A DNA stretch of 53,769 nucleotides from a virus: IMG/VR virus record IMGVR_UViG_3300021197_002023, positions 1 to 53,769 of that record. One strand, given 5' to 3'. Each line of letters starts with the position of its first letter. The stretch's first letter is position 1. Of the stretch, positions 16,181-24,071 are shown piece after piece. The notes under the pieces were generated by a model. It saw only the letters and a program-made list of their open reading frames with translations, searched no databases and was not told the DNA's origin. The translations under genes were made by a program, and so were the position numbers.

Positions 16181-16947
16181 CAAATAGAAATATAGCAAAT
16201 GAAATATCCGATTGGCTAAATGACTACCTCGATAAAAGCAAAATGCAATGCTTTGTTATTGGAGTATCGGGAGGAGTAGATTCTGCTCTTTCCTCCACTT
16301 TGTGTGCAATGACTGGCAAAAAAACATATATTGTAAATATACCAATCAACTCAAAAAAAGAAAACACTCACCTTTCACAGGTACATTGCGACTGGTTGTG
16401 TGAAAAATATGATAATGTCGAAGAAATTTATATAGATGCTAGCGATGCCTATAATTCTTTTGAAAAGATTTTTAAGGAAACTAGCGCACACAATTTACTA
16501 TCAAATGCTAATTCTAAATCTAGAATGAGAATGATGGTGCTGTATTATTTAGCCACATCTAAATCCGGTATTGTTGTTGGAACAGGAAATAAAGTTGAGG
16601 ATTTTGGTGTTGGATTTTTTACAAAACATGGCGATGGCGGTGTAGATATCAGCCCAATAGCGGATTTAACAAAAAGCGAAGTTAGGATGATGTCAAAATC
16701 TCTAGAAATTAGTGAGCAGATTTTGAATGCCCCACCTACTGATGGTCTATGGGATGATTCTAGAACGGATGAATCTCAAATAGGAGCATCATACGAGGAA
16801 CTAGAATGGGCTATGAAATACATTGAGATTGGAGAAAGTCAATTACTAAGCCCAAGGCAAGAAGAGGTTCTAAGCATTTACAATTTTTTTCATAACAAAA
16901 ATAAACACAAAATGGTAGACGTACCGATATACAAGGTTGGAGAATAA
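16177..16947 (+). CDS. nadE: NAD synthase, ammonia-dependent type
   Basis: A 256-residue PP-loop protein. SGGVDS (31-36) binds ATP pyrophosphate. GTGNKVEDFGVGFFTKHGDG and DISPIADLTKSEVR are the characteristic NAD synthase blocks, and PPTDGLWDDSRTDE matches the deamido-NAD binding loop. No glutaminase domain is attached, so ammonia would be the nitrogen donor. The reaction makes NAD+ from nicotinic acid adenine dinucleotide. Its place inside a nucleotide-sugar operon, where several enzymes use NAD(P), is unusual; a role in refilling NAD during infection is also possible. The start overlaps the previous stop (ATGA). Confidence 0.88.
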   Translation: MTNRNIANEISDWLNDYLDKSKMQCFVIGVSGGVDSALSSTLCAMTGKKTYIVNIPINSKKENTHLSQVHCDWLCEKYDNVEEIYIDASDAYNSFEKIFKETSAHNLLSNANSKSRMRMMVLYYLATSKSGIVVGTGNKVEDFGVGFFTKHGDGGVDISPIADLTKSEVRMMSKSLEISEQILNAPPTDGLWDDSRTDESQIGASYEELEWAMKYIEIGESQLLSPRQEEVLSIYNFFHNKNKHKMVDVPIYKVGE

Positions 16948-16948
16948 G

Positions 16949-18046
16949 ATGAAAAAAGTATCTGTTATTGGAATCGGAAGATTGGGAATATGTTTTTCTT
17001 TGACCTTGGAAAAGTGCGGCTATGATGTATTGGGAGTAGATATTAACGAAGAATATGTTAAATCTATCAATAGTAAGACATTGGAAAGTGATGAACAAGG
17101 AGTTGTTGAGCACCTAAACAAATCAAAAAACTTTAGAGCCACAACAGACATCAAAGAGGCGTTAGATTATTCCGATGTCCTATATGTTGTTGTTGCGACC
17201 CCTTCACTACCAGACGGAAAATATGACCATTCACAAGTTGATGGTGTTGTAGAAAAGTTGCTTACTTATGGAAATCAATTAAAAAAACACTTCATTATAT
17301 GCTGCACCACGATGCCCGGATACTCCGACACTGTTGCTGAAAAGATGAGCAATTTTGGCTATACTGTGTCATATAATCCTGAATTCATTGCACAAGGCAC
17401 AGTGCTGAGAGATCAAGCGTCACCTGATATGGTTCTGATTGGCGAAGGATCAAAAGAAGCTGGCGACATAATGCAGGAAATGTATGAGAAAATGACTATT
17501 AACTCTCCAAGAATACATAGGATGAGTAGGACTGAAGCGGAGATAACCAAAATCGGATTAAATTGTTTTTTGACAACAAAAATATCTTATGCTAATATGG
17601 TAGGCGATATTGTTTTGCGAGCAGGGGGAGATCCATCTGTGGTGCTTTCAGCCATCGGCGCTGACAGCAGAATTGGCAATAAGTATTTGGGGTATGGATA
17701 TGGCTACGGTGGTCCATGTTTCCCCAGAGATAATAGGGCTCTGGCTATTTTCGCGAAAGACTTAGAGATTGATGCACTTATAAGCCTAGCATCTGATAAT
17801 AGCAACGAAAAGCACCTAGAGTACCAACTGGACTATTACGAGCAAAATAACGACAAAAGTAAGCAAATTTGTTTTAGCACAGTGACCTATAAGCCAGAAT
17901 CAACAATGATTGTGGAATCGCAACAACTAGCGTATGCTGTTGGGTTGGCTAAAAGAGGCTTTGATGTTCTGGTAAAAGAAAGACAAGTTGTGATTGATCA
18001 AGTTAAAAGCATTTACGGCGATTTATTAAAATATGAGGTAGTATGA
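16949..18046 (+). CDS. UDP-glucose/UDP-ManNAc 6-dehydrogenase family
   Basis: A 365-residue protein started at 16949, two bases after the previous stop and with GGAG upstream; an in-frame ATG at 16937 overlaps the previous gene. GIGRLG (8-13) is the NAD Rossmann loop. Lys211 in TTKISYAN and the catalytic Cys257 in YGGPCFPRDNRA match the two-step oxidising active site of UDP-sugar 6-dehydrogenases. The product would be a UDP-uronic acid; given the 2-epimerase at 10591, UDP-ManNAcA is one possibility and UDP-glucuronate the other. The UDP-binding C domain looks shortened, since the family is usually 390-430 residues. Confidence 0.85.
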   Translation: MKKVSVIGIGRLGICFSLTLEKCGYDVLGVDINEEYVKSINSKTLESDEQGVVEHLNKSKNFRATTDIKEALDYSDVLYVVVATPSLPDGKYDHSQVDGVVEKLLTYGNQLKKHFIICCTTMPGYSDTVAEKMSNFGYTVSYNPEFIAQGTVLRDQASPDMVLIGEGSKEAGDIMQEMYEKMTINSPRIHRMSRTEAEITKIGLNCFLTTKISYANMVGDIVLRAGGDPSVVLSAIGADSRIGNKYLGYGYGYGGPCFPRDNRALAIFAKDLEIDALISLASDNSNEKHLEYQLDYYEQNNDKSKQICFSTVTYKPESTMIVESQQLAYAVGLAKRGFDVLVKERQVVIDQVKSIYGDLLKYEVV

Positions 18047-18960
18047 AATATATTGTAACAGGCGGATCTGGAATGGTTGGCAGACACCTTAAGGAAGTGA
18101 TGCCAAATTTAATTTATATGTCTAGCAAAGACTGCGACTTAACAGATCTTAAGTCTGTTGAGGCATATTTTAAGAGAGAAAAGCCACACGGAGTTATTCA
18201 TCTGGCTGCTAAAGTGGGGGGCATTCTACAGAATATGAGTTCTCCCGCTGTTTTCTATGATAAAAACATACAGATCAATTCAAATACCTTAATCGCTGCC
18301 AGAAATATCGGTGTACAGAGATTTCTTGCTGTATTAAGCACTTGTATGTATCCTGATGTCGCTGATCAATATCCAATGACAGAAGAAGATGTACACAAGG
18401 GTCCACCCGCGCAAGCGAATTTTAGTTATGCATACACTAAGCGATGCATGGCAGTGCAAATTGATGCCTATAATAAACAATATGGTTTAAAATACAACTA
18501 TGTGATCCCATGCAATTTGTATGGGGAGAATGATAATTTTGAAGATTCAAATAAGAGCCATTTTATAACTGCATTAATTAAAAAGATAATTGAATCTGAA
18601 CAAAGGGGAGAAAATAAAATTTCTTTGTTTGGAAGTGGAAAGCCAATGAGACAATTCATGCACTCTTCAGATCTAGCGAATGTAATTAAAAAGATGATTG
18701 AAGAAGATATTACAGATAGTTTTAATATTGCGCCACCAAACCAGAATTATTCTATTCACGAAATGGCTACTATGACTCTAGAAGCTCTTGGAAAAGATGA
18801 TTGGGCTATCGAATATGATAGTGAAAAGCCAGATGGTCAGTTCAGAAAAGATGTAAGTTCTGAAAAAATGATGCATTGCTTAGGTGAATATGACTTCATA
18901 GAGTTTAAAAGCGGCGTTGAAAGGGTGTATAATGCTATTAAAGAAGCACATGGAGTCTAA
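18043..18960 (+). CDS. fcl: GDP-L-fucose synthase / GDP-colitose synthase-like SDR
   Basis: A 305-residue extended SDR. GGSGMVG (7-13) binds the cofactor. LSTCMYP gives Ser99 and Cys101, and YAYTK gives Tyr129 and Lys133; these correspond to the catalytic Ser, Cys, Tyr and Lys of GDP-fucose synthase. AAKVGGI and KPDGQFRKDVS are diagnostic for this subfamily. These enzymes epimerise C3 and C5 (ColC only C5) and reduce C4 of a GDP-4-keto-6-deoxyhexose. The next gene is a ColD-like 3-dehydratase, which makes a GDP-colitose route as likely as GDP-fucose. Overlaps the dehydrogenase gene by ATGA. Confidence 0.88.
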   Translation: MKYIVTGGSGMVGRHLKEVMPNLIYMSSKDCDLTDLKSVEAYFKREKPHGVIHLAAKVGGILQNMSSPAVFYDKNIQINSNTLIAARNIGVQRFLAVLSTCMYPDVADQYPMTEEDVHKGPPAQANFSYAYTKRCMAVQIDAYNKQYGLKYNYVIPCNLYGENDNFEDSNKSHFITALIKKIIESEQRGENKISLFGSGKPMRQFMHSSDLANVIKKMIEEDITDSFNIAPPNQNYSIHEMATMTLEALGKDDWAIEYDSEKPDGQFRKDVSSEKMMHCLGEYDFIEFKSGVERVYNAIKEAHGV

Positions 18961-18961
18961 A

Positions 18962-20113
18962 ATGTTCTGGCCTTTAATGAAAAATTGTATTACCGAGGAA
19001 GATAAAAAGTCAATGATAGACTTTATTTCAAGTACAGATAGGTTTACAAATGGTCCTAAAGTTAGAGAGTTTGAAGCGTCTTGGTCTGAATGGTTGGGAT
19101 GTAAGTATTCTCTCTTTGTTTCTTCTGGAAGCACAGCGAATCTTCTTTTGGTTGCTGCGATAAAAGAAAAATACAATTTAAAAAGTGGAGACAAAGTTCT
19201 CTTACCGGCGATGACTTGGGTTACAAATGTTTCTCCAATTATACAACTTGGATTAGAGCCTGTATTTTGCGATGTCGACTCCGACAATTTTGGGTTTGAT
19301 ATTAAGCATTTACAATATCTCAAGGATAAAAATCCAGACATTAAATTAGCGTTTGTTACGCACCTATTTGGAATTGCCGCAGACATCGATGAATATAAAA
19401 AGATAATGCCTGATACAATATTTATTGAAGATGTATGTGAGTCTCATGGTGCGACATATAAGGGCAAGAAGGCTGGCACGTTAAGTGAGGGGTCTACATT
19501 TAGTTTCTACTTTGGTCACCATATGACTACTATTGAGGGCGGGTTTGTCTGCACAGACGATGAGGAACTCTACAGCCTGATGAAGATGAAAAGAAGTCAC
19601 GGCATGGCTAGAGAGGCATCACCACAAAAGTTTGAACAGTATAAGAAGGATTACCCAGATGTACATCCGCAGTTTCTTTTTGTGACGGACGGATACAATC
19701 TGAGAAGCATGGAGCTAAACGCTGTCCTAGGAATGTCTCAATTAAAAGGCTTGGATAGTGCTATAGAAAGAAGAAGGGAGATATACAAGAAGTTCTTGTC
19801 AATGTTGAGGGAAAGTGGTAATTTCCACGAACCCAATACCGAGGGTAACAGTAGTTTTTGTCTTCCATTTATATGCGAAACAGAAGAAGTTAAGCAAAAG
19901 TTAGAGAGTTACTTGCAAAGTAATGGTGTCGAGACGCGCCCACTTTGTAGCGGCAATTTATTGAGGCAACCATTCTTAAAAAATTATAATATGGATATAG
20001 AATGGAGCCCAAATGTTGAGTATTTGCATAAAAACGGGTTTTTTATTGGCAACAATCATATGATAACAGATGAGGAAATTTTAAAACTAGAGGAACTTCT
20101 CCATGACTTTTAA
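18962..20113 (+). CDS. colD: ColD-like PLP enzyme (GDP-4-keto-6-deoxymannose 3-dehydratase type)
   Basis: A 383-residue DegT-fold protein started at the ATG one base after the previous stop, with GGAG seven bases upstream. SSGSTANL (54-61) and Asp157 in EDVCESHGA bind PLP. The position normally held by the PLP lysine reads YFGHHMTTIEGG, with His186-His187 and no lysine. ColD of colitose pathways has the same HH-x4-EGG pattern and uses histidine to eliminate the C3 hydroxyl, with PMP and glutamate. YNLRSMELNAVLGMSQLK and ETRPLCSGN also match ColD. So it is probably a deoxygenase rather than an aminotransferase. It overlaps the next gene by 11 bases. Confidence 0.8.
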   Translation: MFWPLMKNCITEEDKKSMIDFISSTDRFTNGPKVREFEASWSEWLGCKYSLFVSSGSTANLLLVAAIKEKYNLKSGDKVLLPAMTWVTNVSPIIQLGLEPVFCDVDSDNFGFDIKHLQYLKDKNPDIKLAFVTHLFGIAADIDEYKKIMPDTIFIEDVCESHGATYKGKKAGTLSEGSTFSFYFGHHMTTIEGGFVCTDDEELYSLMKMKRSHGMAREASPQKFEQYKKDYPDVHPQFLFVTDGYNLRSMELNAVLGMSQLKGLDSAIERRREIYKKFLSMLRESGNFHEPNTEGNSSFCLPFICETEEVKQKLESYLQSNGVETRPLCSGNLLRQPFLKNYNMDIEWSPNVEYLHKNGFFIGNNHMITDEEILKLEELLHDF

Positions 20114-20387
20114 AGAATACTATAAATATTATTTAACGTTACACCAAAATAAATGGAATAGAAGGCTTCACGCTCTGGGGCAAATAACAACACTTCTGTT
20201 CATTGCCGTTGCCATTCAGGAGCAGCAGTGGTTTTTATTATTGTGGTCACCGTTCATCATCTACCCATTTGCTTGGTCAGGGCATTTCTTTTTTGAAAAG
20301 AATAAGCCAGCAGCTTGGTCAAAACCATTATGGGCGAAGGCATGTGATTGGTTAATGTTGAGAGATATTATTTTAAGGAAATTATAA
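20103..20387 (+). CDS. Mpo1-like (DUF962) membrane protein
   Basis: A 94-residue protein with the DUF962/Mpo1 signature: YLTLHQNKWNRRLHALGQ (His14, His23), two adjacent membrane spans at about 28-58, then GHFFFEKNKPAAW (His61, Glu65) and DWLMLRD. In yeast Mpo1 is an iron-dependent dioxygenase that alpha-oxidises 2-hydroxy fatty acids; the conserved histidines would bind the iron. Bacterial short versions are uncharacterised. It sits between two sugar-nucleotide genes and is translationally coupled to both, suggesting a lipid-linked step in the same process. Function here is inference. Confidence 0.75.
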   Translation: MTFKEYYKYYLTLHQNKWNRRLHALGQITTLLFIAVAIQEQQWFLLLWSPFIIYPFAWSGHFFFEKNKPAAWSKPLWAKACDWLMLRDIILRKL

Positions 20388-20388
20388 A

Positions 20389-21333
20389 ATGAGTAAAAAA
20401 ATATTTATTACAGGCGGCGGCGGCTATATTGGCTCTGCCTTAATACCAAAGTTGTTAGATAAGGGATACGAGGTCACTATATATGACTGCCTTTTCCACG
20501 GTGGCAATCACTTGCTACCATTCTTCAGAAATAAGAATTTTAATTTTATTCGAGGAGATATTAGAGATTATAAAAAGCTTAAAGATTCTGTCAAAGGTCA
20601 GGACATTGTTGTTCATCTGGCTGCACTTGTTGGCTTCCCTGCTTGCAGAATGAATCCAAAAGTAGCAAAAGATATTAATGTTCAGGGCACAAAGAATTTA
20701 ATAAAAGCTTGTGCAAATGAGTTTCAACCTATCTTTTATGGATCCACCGGGAGTAACTATGGAGTAGTAACTGATATTTGCACAGAAGAGACACCCCTCA
20801 AGCCCTTAAGTTTATACGGCGAGACAAAGACAGAGGCAGAGAGACTTCTCTTGGAGAGGGGAAACACTGTAGCCTACCGATTTGCCACAGCTTTTGGAAT
20901 TTCTCCAAGAATTAGATTTGATTTGTTGATTAATGATTTCGCAAATAAGTGTAAAAAAGATGGATATCTGGTTGTATATGAAAAGCATTTTATGAGAACT
21001 TTTATTCACGTTACCGACATTGCTAACTCTTTTGTTTTTGGAATAGAAAATATTGATAGAATGATTGATAATGTATATAACGTTGGAAGCGACTCAATGA
21101 ATTATAGCAAAGAGGCTGTCTGCAATAAGATAGCTGAAAAAACTGGTGCTTTCGTTCATTTTGAAGAAATCGGAGAAGATGCTGACAAGAGAAATTACGT
21201 TGTTAGTTATGATAAAATTAATAAACTGGGCTTTTCAACTACTGTCTCAATGGATGAGGGAATTGACGAGATTTGTTCTGTTTTGGATGTTATTGATACA
21301 CAAGAAAATTACACTAACGCAAAGTATTATTAA
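20389..21333 (+). CDS. NAD-dependent nucleotide-sugar epimerase/dehydratase (SDR)
   Basis: A 314-residue extended SDR. GGGGYIG (8-14) is the NAD loop, VVHLAALVGFPAC the next conserved strand, and LYGETK holds the Tyr-x3-Lys catalytic pair. MRTFIHVTDIANSF is the substrate-domain segment shared by UDP-glucose 4-epimerase-like proteins. A usual Ser/Thr next to the active site is present in YGSTGSNYG. Substrate is not decidable; C4 epimerase or 4-keto reductase are the best options. One base separates it from the preceding gene and 22 from the next. Confidence 0.82.
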   Translation: MSKKIFITGGGGYIGSALIPKLLDKGYEVTIYDCLFHGGNHLLPFFRNKNFNFIRGDIRDYKKLKDSVKGQDIVVHLAALVGFPACRMNPKVAKDINVQGTKNLIKACANEFQPIFYGSTGSNYGVVTDICTEETPLKPLSLYGETKTEAERLLLERGNTVAYRFATAFGISPRIRFDLLINDFANKCKKDGYLVVYEKHFMRTFIHVTDIANSFVFGIENIDRMIDNVYNVGSDSMNYSKEAVCNKIAEKTGAFVHFEEIGEDADKRNYVVSYDKINKLGFSTTVSMDEGIDEICSVLDVIDTQENYTNAKYY

Positions 21334-21355
21334 AAGCGCAGGAGTCTTAAAATAA

Positions 21356-22312
21356 ATGAAATTAGTTGTAATTACAGGCTGTTTGGGGTTTATTGGCTCT
21401 CATGTCGTCAATAAGTGCCTAGGTATGGGCTGGAGAGTGTACGGCATTGATAGCGAAACATACGCAGCAAATCCTCAACTCATTAAGACGTTCAAGGCAC
21501 ACTACAAAAAGCATTTTACCTTCGTTAATTCGGATATTGCAGACCTTAAATCACTTCCAGATTGCGATTATGTCATTAATATTGCCGCCGAAACACACGT
21601 AGGCAACAGCATTATCGACAGCAAAGAGTTTCTTAGGTCAAATATCGATGGTGTGTACAATTTATTAGAATTAATTAGACAAAAGCCAGATAATGTCGAC
21701 CGCAGACCAATATTCTTCCATTTCAGCACTGATGAAGTCTATGGAGACATCGAAGATGGCGAGCACACAGAGGATGATTTAGTAAATCCAAGCAATCCTT
21801 ACTCTGCTTCTAAGGCAGCGGCTGATATGTTGGTAAAAGCTTGGTCTAGAACGTATGGATTGGAGTATATTATCTTGCGACCAACCAATAACTACGGATC
21901 TTATCAATATCCAGAGAAACTTATCCCACTTTCAGTCAAACTTTTACAGCGAGGTAAAAAGATTAGACTTCACGACGAAGGCTTGCCTACACGTAACTGG
22001 TTACACGCCGAAGACACGGCAAATGCGGTCACAAGTATCATAAATAGTGGAAAAACCAACGAAACTTACAACGTTGCCGGTGGCTTTGAACAACAGAACA
22101 GAGAGACAGTCAAGAAAGTCATTGAGGTCTTTCATGGACCAGAGGCAAATTGGGAAGATTATGTAGATCTTGGCTTTAAGAGAGAGGGTCAAGACGTAAG
22201 ATATGCCTTAAACGACGATAAACTACGTGCGTTAGGGTGGAAACCACAAAAAGTATTTAACGAAGAGATACAAAAAGTGGTACAATTCTATATAGATAAT
22301 TTTAAATGGTAG
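21356..22312 (+). CDS. rmlB: dTDP-glucose 4,6-dehydratase-like SDR
   Basis: A 318-residue extended SDR with GCLGFIG (8-14) for NAD, the dehydratase triad Thr125-Asp126-Glu127 in STDEVYGD, and Tyr149-x3-Lys153 in NPYSASK. RPTNNYGSYQYPEKLIPL is the RmlB-type nucleotide-sugar loop. It should form an NDP-4-keto-6-deoxyhexose, the branch point for amino- and deoxysugars such as those the short DegT, GNAT and formyltransferase genes could complete. Conventional RmlB is about 350 residues. It is the last gene of the glycan cluster. Confidence 0.85.
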   Translation: MKLVVITGCLGFIGSHVVNKCLGMGWRVYGIDSETYAANPQLIKTFKAHYKKHFTFVNSDIADLKSLPDCDYVINIAAETHVGNSIIDSKEFLRSNIDGVYNLLELIRQKPDNVDRRPIFFHFSTDEVYGDIEDGEHTEDDLVNPSNPYSASKAAADMLVKAWSRTYGLEYIILRPTNNYGSYQYPEKLIPLSVKLLQRGKKIRLHDEGLPTRNWLHAEDTANAVTSIINSGKTNETYNVAGGFEQQNRETVKKVIEVFHGPEANWEDYVDLGFKREGQDVRYALNDDKLRALGWKPQKVFNEEIQKVVQFYIDNFKW

Positions 22313-22319
22313 GAGAACT

Positions 22320-22523
22320 ATGAAACTTTCAAAACAAGCAATGGGGTCACTTATGATGGCTCTTCAAAAGAGCCTTTTAGAACAAAGCGACATTACGGAA
22401 ACACTCGAAAAGATGGATTTTGTTCCGGCATCAGATGAGGACGGCACAGAAGCAGAGCTTTATGTAAAAAATCCACCTTTGGTCAAGTTTGGCAACGAAG
22501 ATACCGTTGAAGAAGGCGAATAA
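22320..22523 (+). CDS. Small acidic protein of unknown function
   Basis: A 67-residue protein with a helical N-terminal half (MGSLMMALQKSLLEQ) and an acidic C-terminal half. AGGAG six bases before the ATG is a strong ribosome site. No family recognised. It shares a TAATG junction with the zinc-ribbon gene and so belongs to the four-gene run that ends in the late sigma factor. Confidence 0.65.
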   Translation: MKLSKQAMGSLMMALQKSLLEQSDITETLEKMDFVPASDEDGTEAELYVKNPPLVKFGNEDTVEEGE

Positions 22524-22765
22524 TGCCAAGCTATGTGTACGAATGTTCTGATTGCAGGGATGTCACCGAAGTTTTTCACTCAATGAGCGAAGAAAGAACC
22601 GATTGCGAAACTTGCGGAGCAGAAAATACACTTAATAAAATACCAGAAGTACCGATTTATTTAAAAAAGAACGATGCTGGTAATATCGTTAAGCAACACA
22701 TTGAAGAAGCCAAGCAACAAGTCCGCGAGGACAAAGAAAGAATGACCAAGGATTACACAGATTGA
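22523..22765 (+). CDS. FmdB-like zinc-ribbon protein
   Basis: An 80-residue protein whose first 40 residues are an FmdB-type zinc ribbon: PSYVYECSDC, then DCETCGAE, with Cys8, Cys11, Cys28 and Cys31 as ligands. The rest is a charged helix. FmdB-like ribbons are often encoded near transcription or translation factors; the late sigma factor is two genes on. Its direct role is unknown. Confidence 0.75.
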   Translation: MPSYVYECSDCRDVTEVFHSMSEERTDCETCGAENTLNKIPEVPIYLKKNDAGNIVKQHIEEAKQQVREDKERMTKDYTD

Positions 22766-23064
22766 GTTTACTTATCTTTTCTTTAATAGCATCAGTATGT
22801 ATCAACCTGCTGTTGATCTGGTATATTAGAAAAATGTTACAAAAATTACTTTATGTCTCAGATAGTATAGGATCTTTGCTGGTTTCAGCCAAGGGCTTCT
22901 CTGACCACTTGGACGGACTACACGCTATGGAAATGTACTATGGAGATGAAACCCTTGGTGCTTTGATTAAACACGCGAAACAAGTCATAGAAGATATAAA
23001 AGATTTTGAGGATATCTACACTTTAACTAATGAAGGGTTAGAAGAAGATGAAGAGCAGGAATAA
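22762..23064 (+). CDS. Small membrane-anchored protein
   Basis: A 100-residue protein with one N-terminal membrane span (about 3-25) followed by a charged cytoplasmic-type helix and a very acidic C terminus (GLEEDEEQE). It starts with TTG overlapping the previous stop (TTGA), and its stop overlaps the next ATG. There is no lipobox. No family recognised. Confidence 0.65.
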   Translation: MSLLIFSLIASVCINLLLIWYIRKMLQKLLYVSDSIGSLLVSAKGFSDHLDGLHAMEMYYGDETLGALIKHAKQVIEDIKDFEDIYTLTNEGLEEDEEQE

Positions 23065-23747
23065 TGCCAAAAGCAAAAAAGAAAAACCTATACTTTACCA
23101 AAGACCACGAGAACGCAATAGTAGCCTATGCTAGAACCGATGATATTAAAGTTCGAACCGAGCTTTATGTCGACTGGATAGAGCCAGCATTTAACGAGAT
23201 GGTCGACAAGATTATCTACACTTACAAATTTACATCCCTCCCAAATATTGATGTTCTCAAGGATGAGTGCAAGATCTGGCTCACCACGATTTTGGATAAG
23301 TATGACCCTAACAAGGGTTCAAAAGCATTTTCATACTTTTCAGTTATTACAAAAAACTGGTTTATTCATAAGGTTAAAAAAACAACTCTAGAAAATAAAA
23401 GAGAAGTAAAATTCGATCAGATACCTAAAAATGTAGAAATTAGACAATTCACTGTTGTCAATGAGTACGAATCAAAGAGAATAGAGAAAGAATTCTGGAT
23501 GAACTTTTGGGAAGAAGTCAATTCTTGGGAAACTGGAAACATGAAGCCAAACGAGGAGAAGGTTTATGAGGCGATTAGGCTTATCTTCTCTAATCCAGAC
23601 CGCATAGATATTTTCAACAAAAAAGCAATCTACTTTTACATCCGAGAGATCACAGGTCTCAATACTAAGCAGGTTGTAAATAACTTAAATAAAATGCGTG
23701 TGAAGTATAGAGTATTTAAAAAGAAGTGGGACAAAGGCGATTTGTAA
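23064..23747 (+). CDS. gp55: gp55-like late-transcription sigma factor
   Basis: A 227-residue protein with a sigma region 2-like helix, DPNKGSKAFSYFSVITKNW (81-99), corresponding to the core-binding and -10 reading part of sigma70 proteins. The basic N terminus (MPKAKKKNLYFTKDHENAI) and overall layout match the gp55 family of T4-like phages, which lack region 4 and direct RNA polymerase to TATAAATA late promoters. T4 gp55 is 185 residues, so this one is longer at the C terminus. It lies immediately before the virion genes. Assignment is from pattern similarity, not alignment. Confidence 0.75.
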   Translation: MPKAKKKNLYFTKDHENAIVAYARTDDIKVRTELYVDWIEPAFNEMVDKIIYTYKFTSLPNIDVLKDECKIWLTTILDKYDPNKGSKAFSYFSVITKNWFIHKVKKTTLENKREVKFDQIPKNVEIRQFTVVNEYESKRIEKEFWMNFWEEVNSWETGNMKPNEEKVYEAIRLIFSNPDRIDIFNKKAIYFYIREITGLNTKQVVNNLNKMRVKYRVFKKKWDKGDL

Positions 23748-23765
23748 TACTTTTTTGCTCTTCAA

Positions 23766-23783
23766 CTATTTATTTGTGTTATG
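23766..23783 (+). promoter_or_regulatory. Conserved start-site element (copy 1)
   Basis: CTATTTATTTGTGTTATG ends on the start codon of the first virion gene. Sixteen of its 18 bases recur at 49598-49615, again ending on a start codon. It may be a promoter giving a leaderless message or a translation element. Confidence 0.4.
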
Positions 23784-24071
23784 AAAGACTTAGAAGCATA
23801 TATCGACGAAGCAATCAAAAACATAAGAAGTGATCGTGCCATCACGACAACCCTTCTGATGGAGCTAATGGAGTACATCAAGAAGGAAGACGGAAGGAAA
23901 GAAACTGTCGGCACAATTGCTGCTAAATATGTTGAAACACTCCAAAGATCAAATGAGCAATTAGTGAAGATTTCTACTCTTTTGCAAAAGAAAGCAGGGA
24001 CAGACCAAGGCTTAACTGACGAGGACAAAAGCGAACTGTTTGATCTTATAAAGGACTCAAGCAATGGTTAG
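23781..24071 (+). CDS. Small helical protein, first gene of the virion block
   Basis: A 96-residue, all-helical, charged protein with no recognised motif. It has no good Shine-Dalgarno; the element just upstream is repeated at another gene start. It overlaps the spike gene by eight bases. A chaperone or small baseplate/assembly protein is plausible from position only. Confidence 0.65.
   Translation: MKDLEAYIDEAIKNIRSDRAITTTLLMELMEYIKKEDGRKETVGTIAAKYVETLQRSNEQLVKISTLLQKKAGTDQGLTDEDKSELFDLIKDSSNG

Noticed and set aside
16177-16947. Sugar amidotransferase of the WbpG type
   Set aside because: The protein carries the full set of NAD synthase blocks after SGGVDS, including the deamido-NAD loop.
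18962-20113. Ordinary sugar aminotransferase
   Set aside because: The PLP lysine is replaced by histidine in the YFGHHMTTIEGG segment, which fits the ColD-type dehydratases instead.
20121-20128. TATAAATA near the start of the Mpo1-like gene
   Set aside because: It is within the coding part (Tyr-Lys-Tyr codons), after the start codon.
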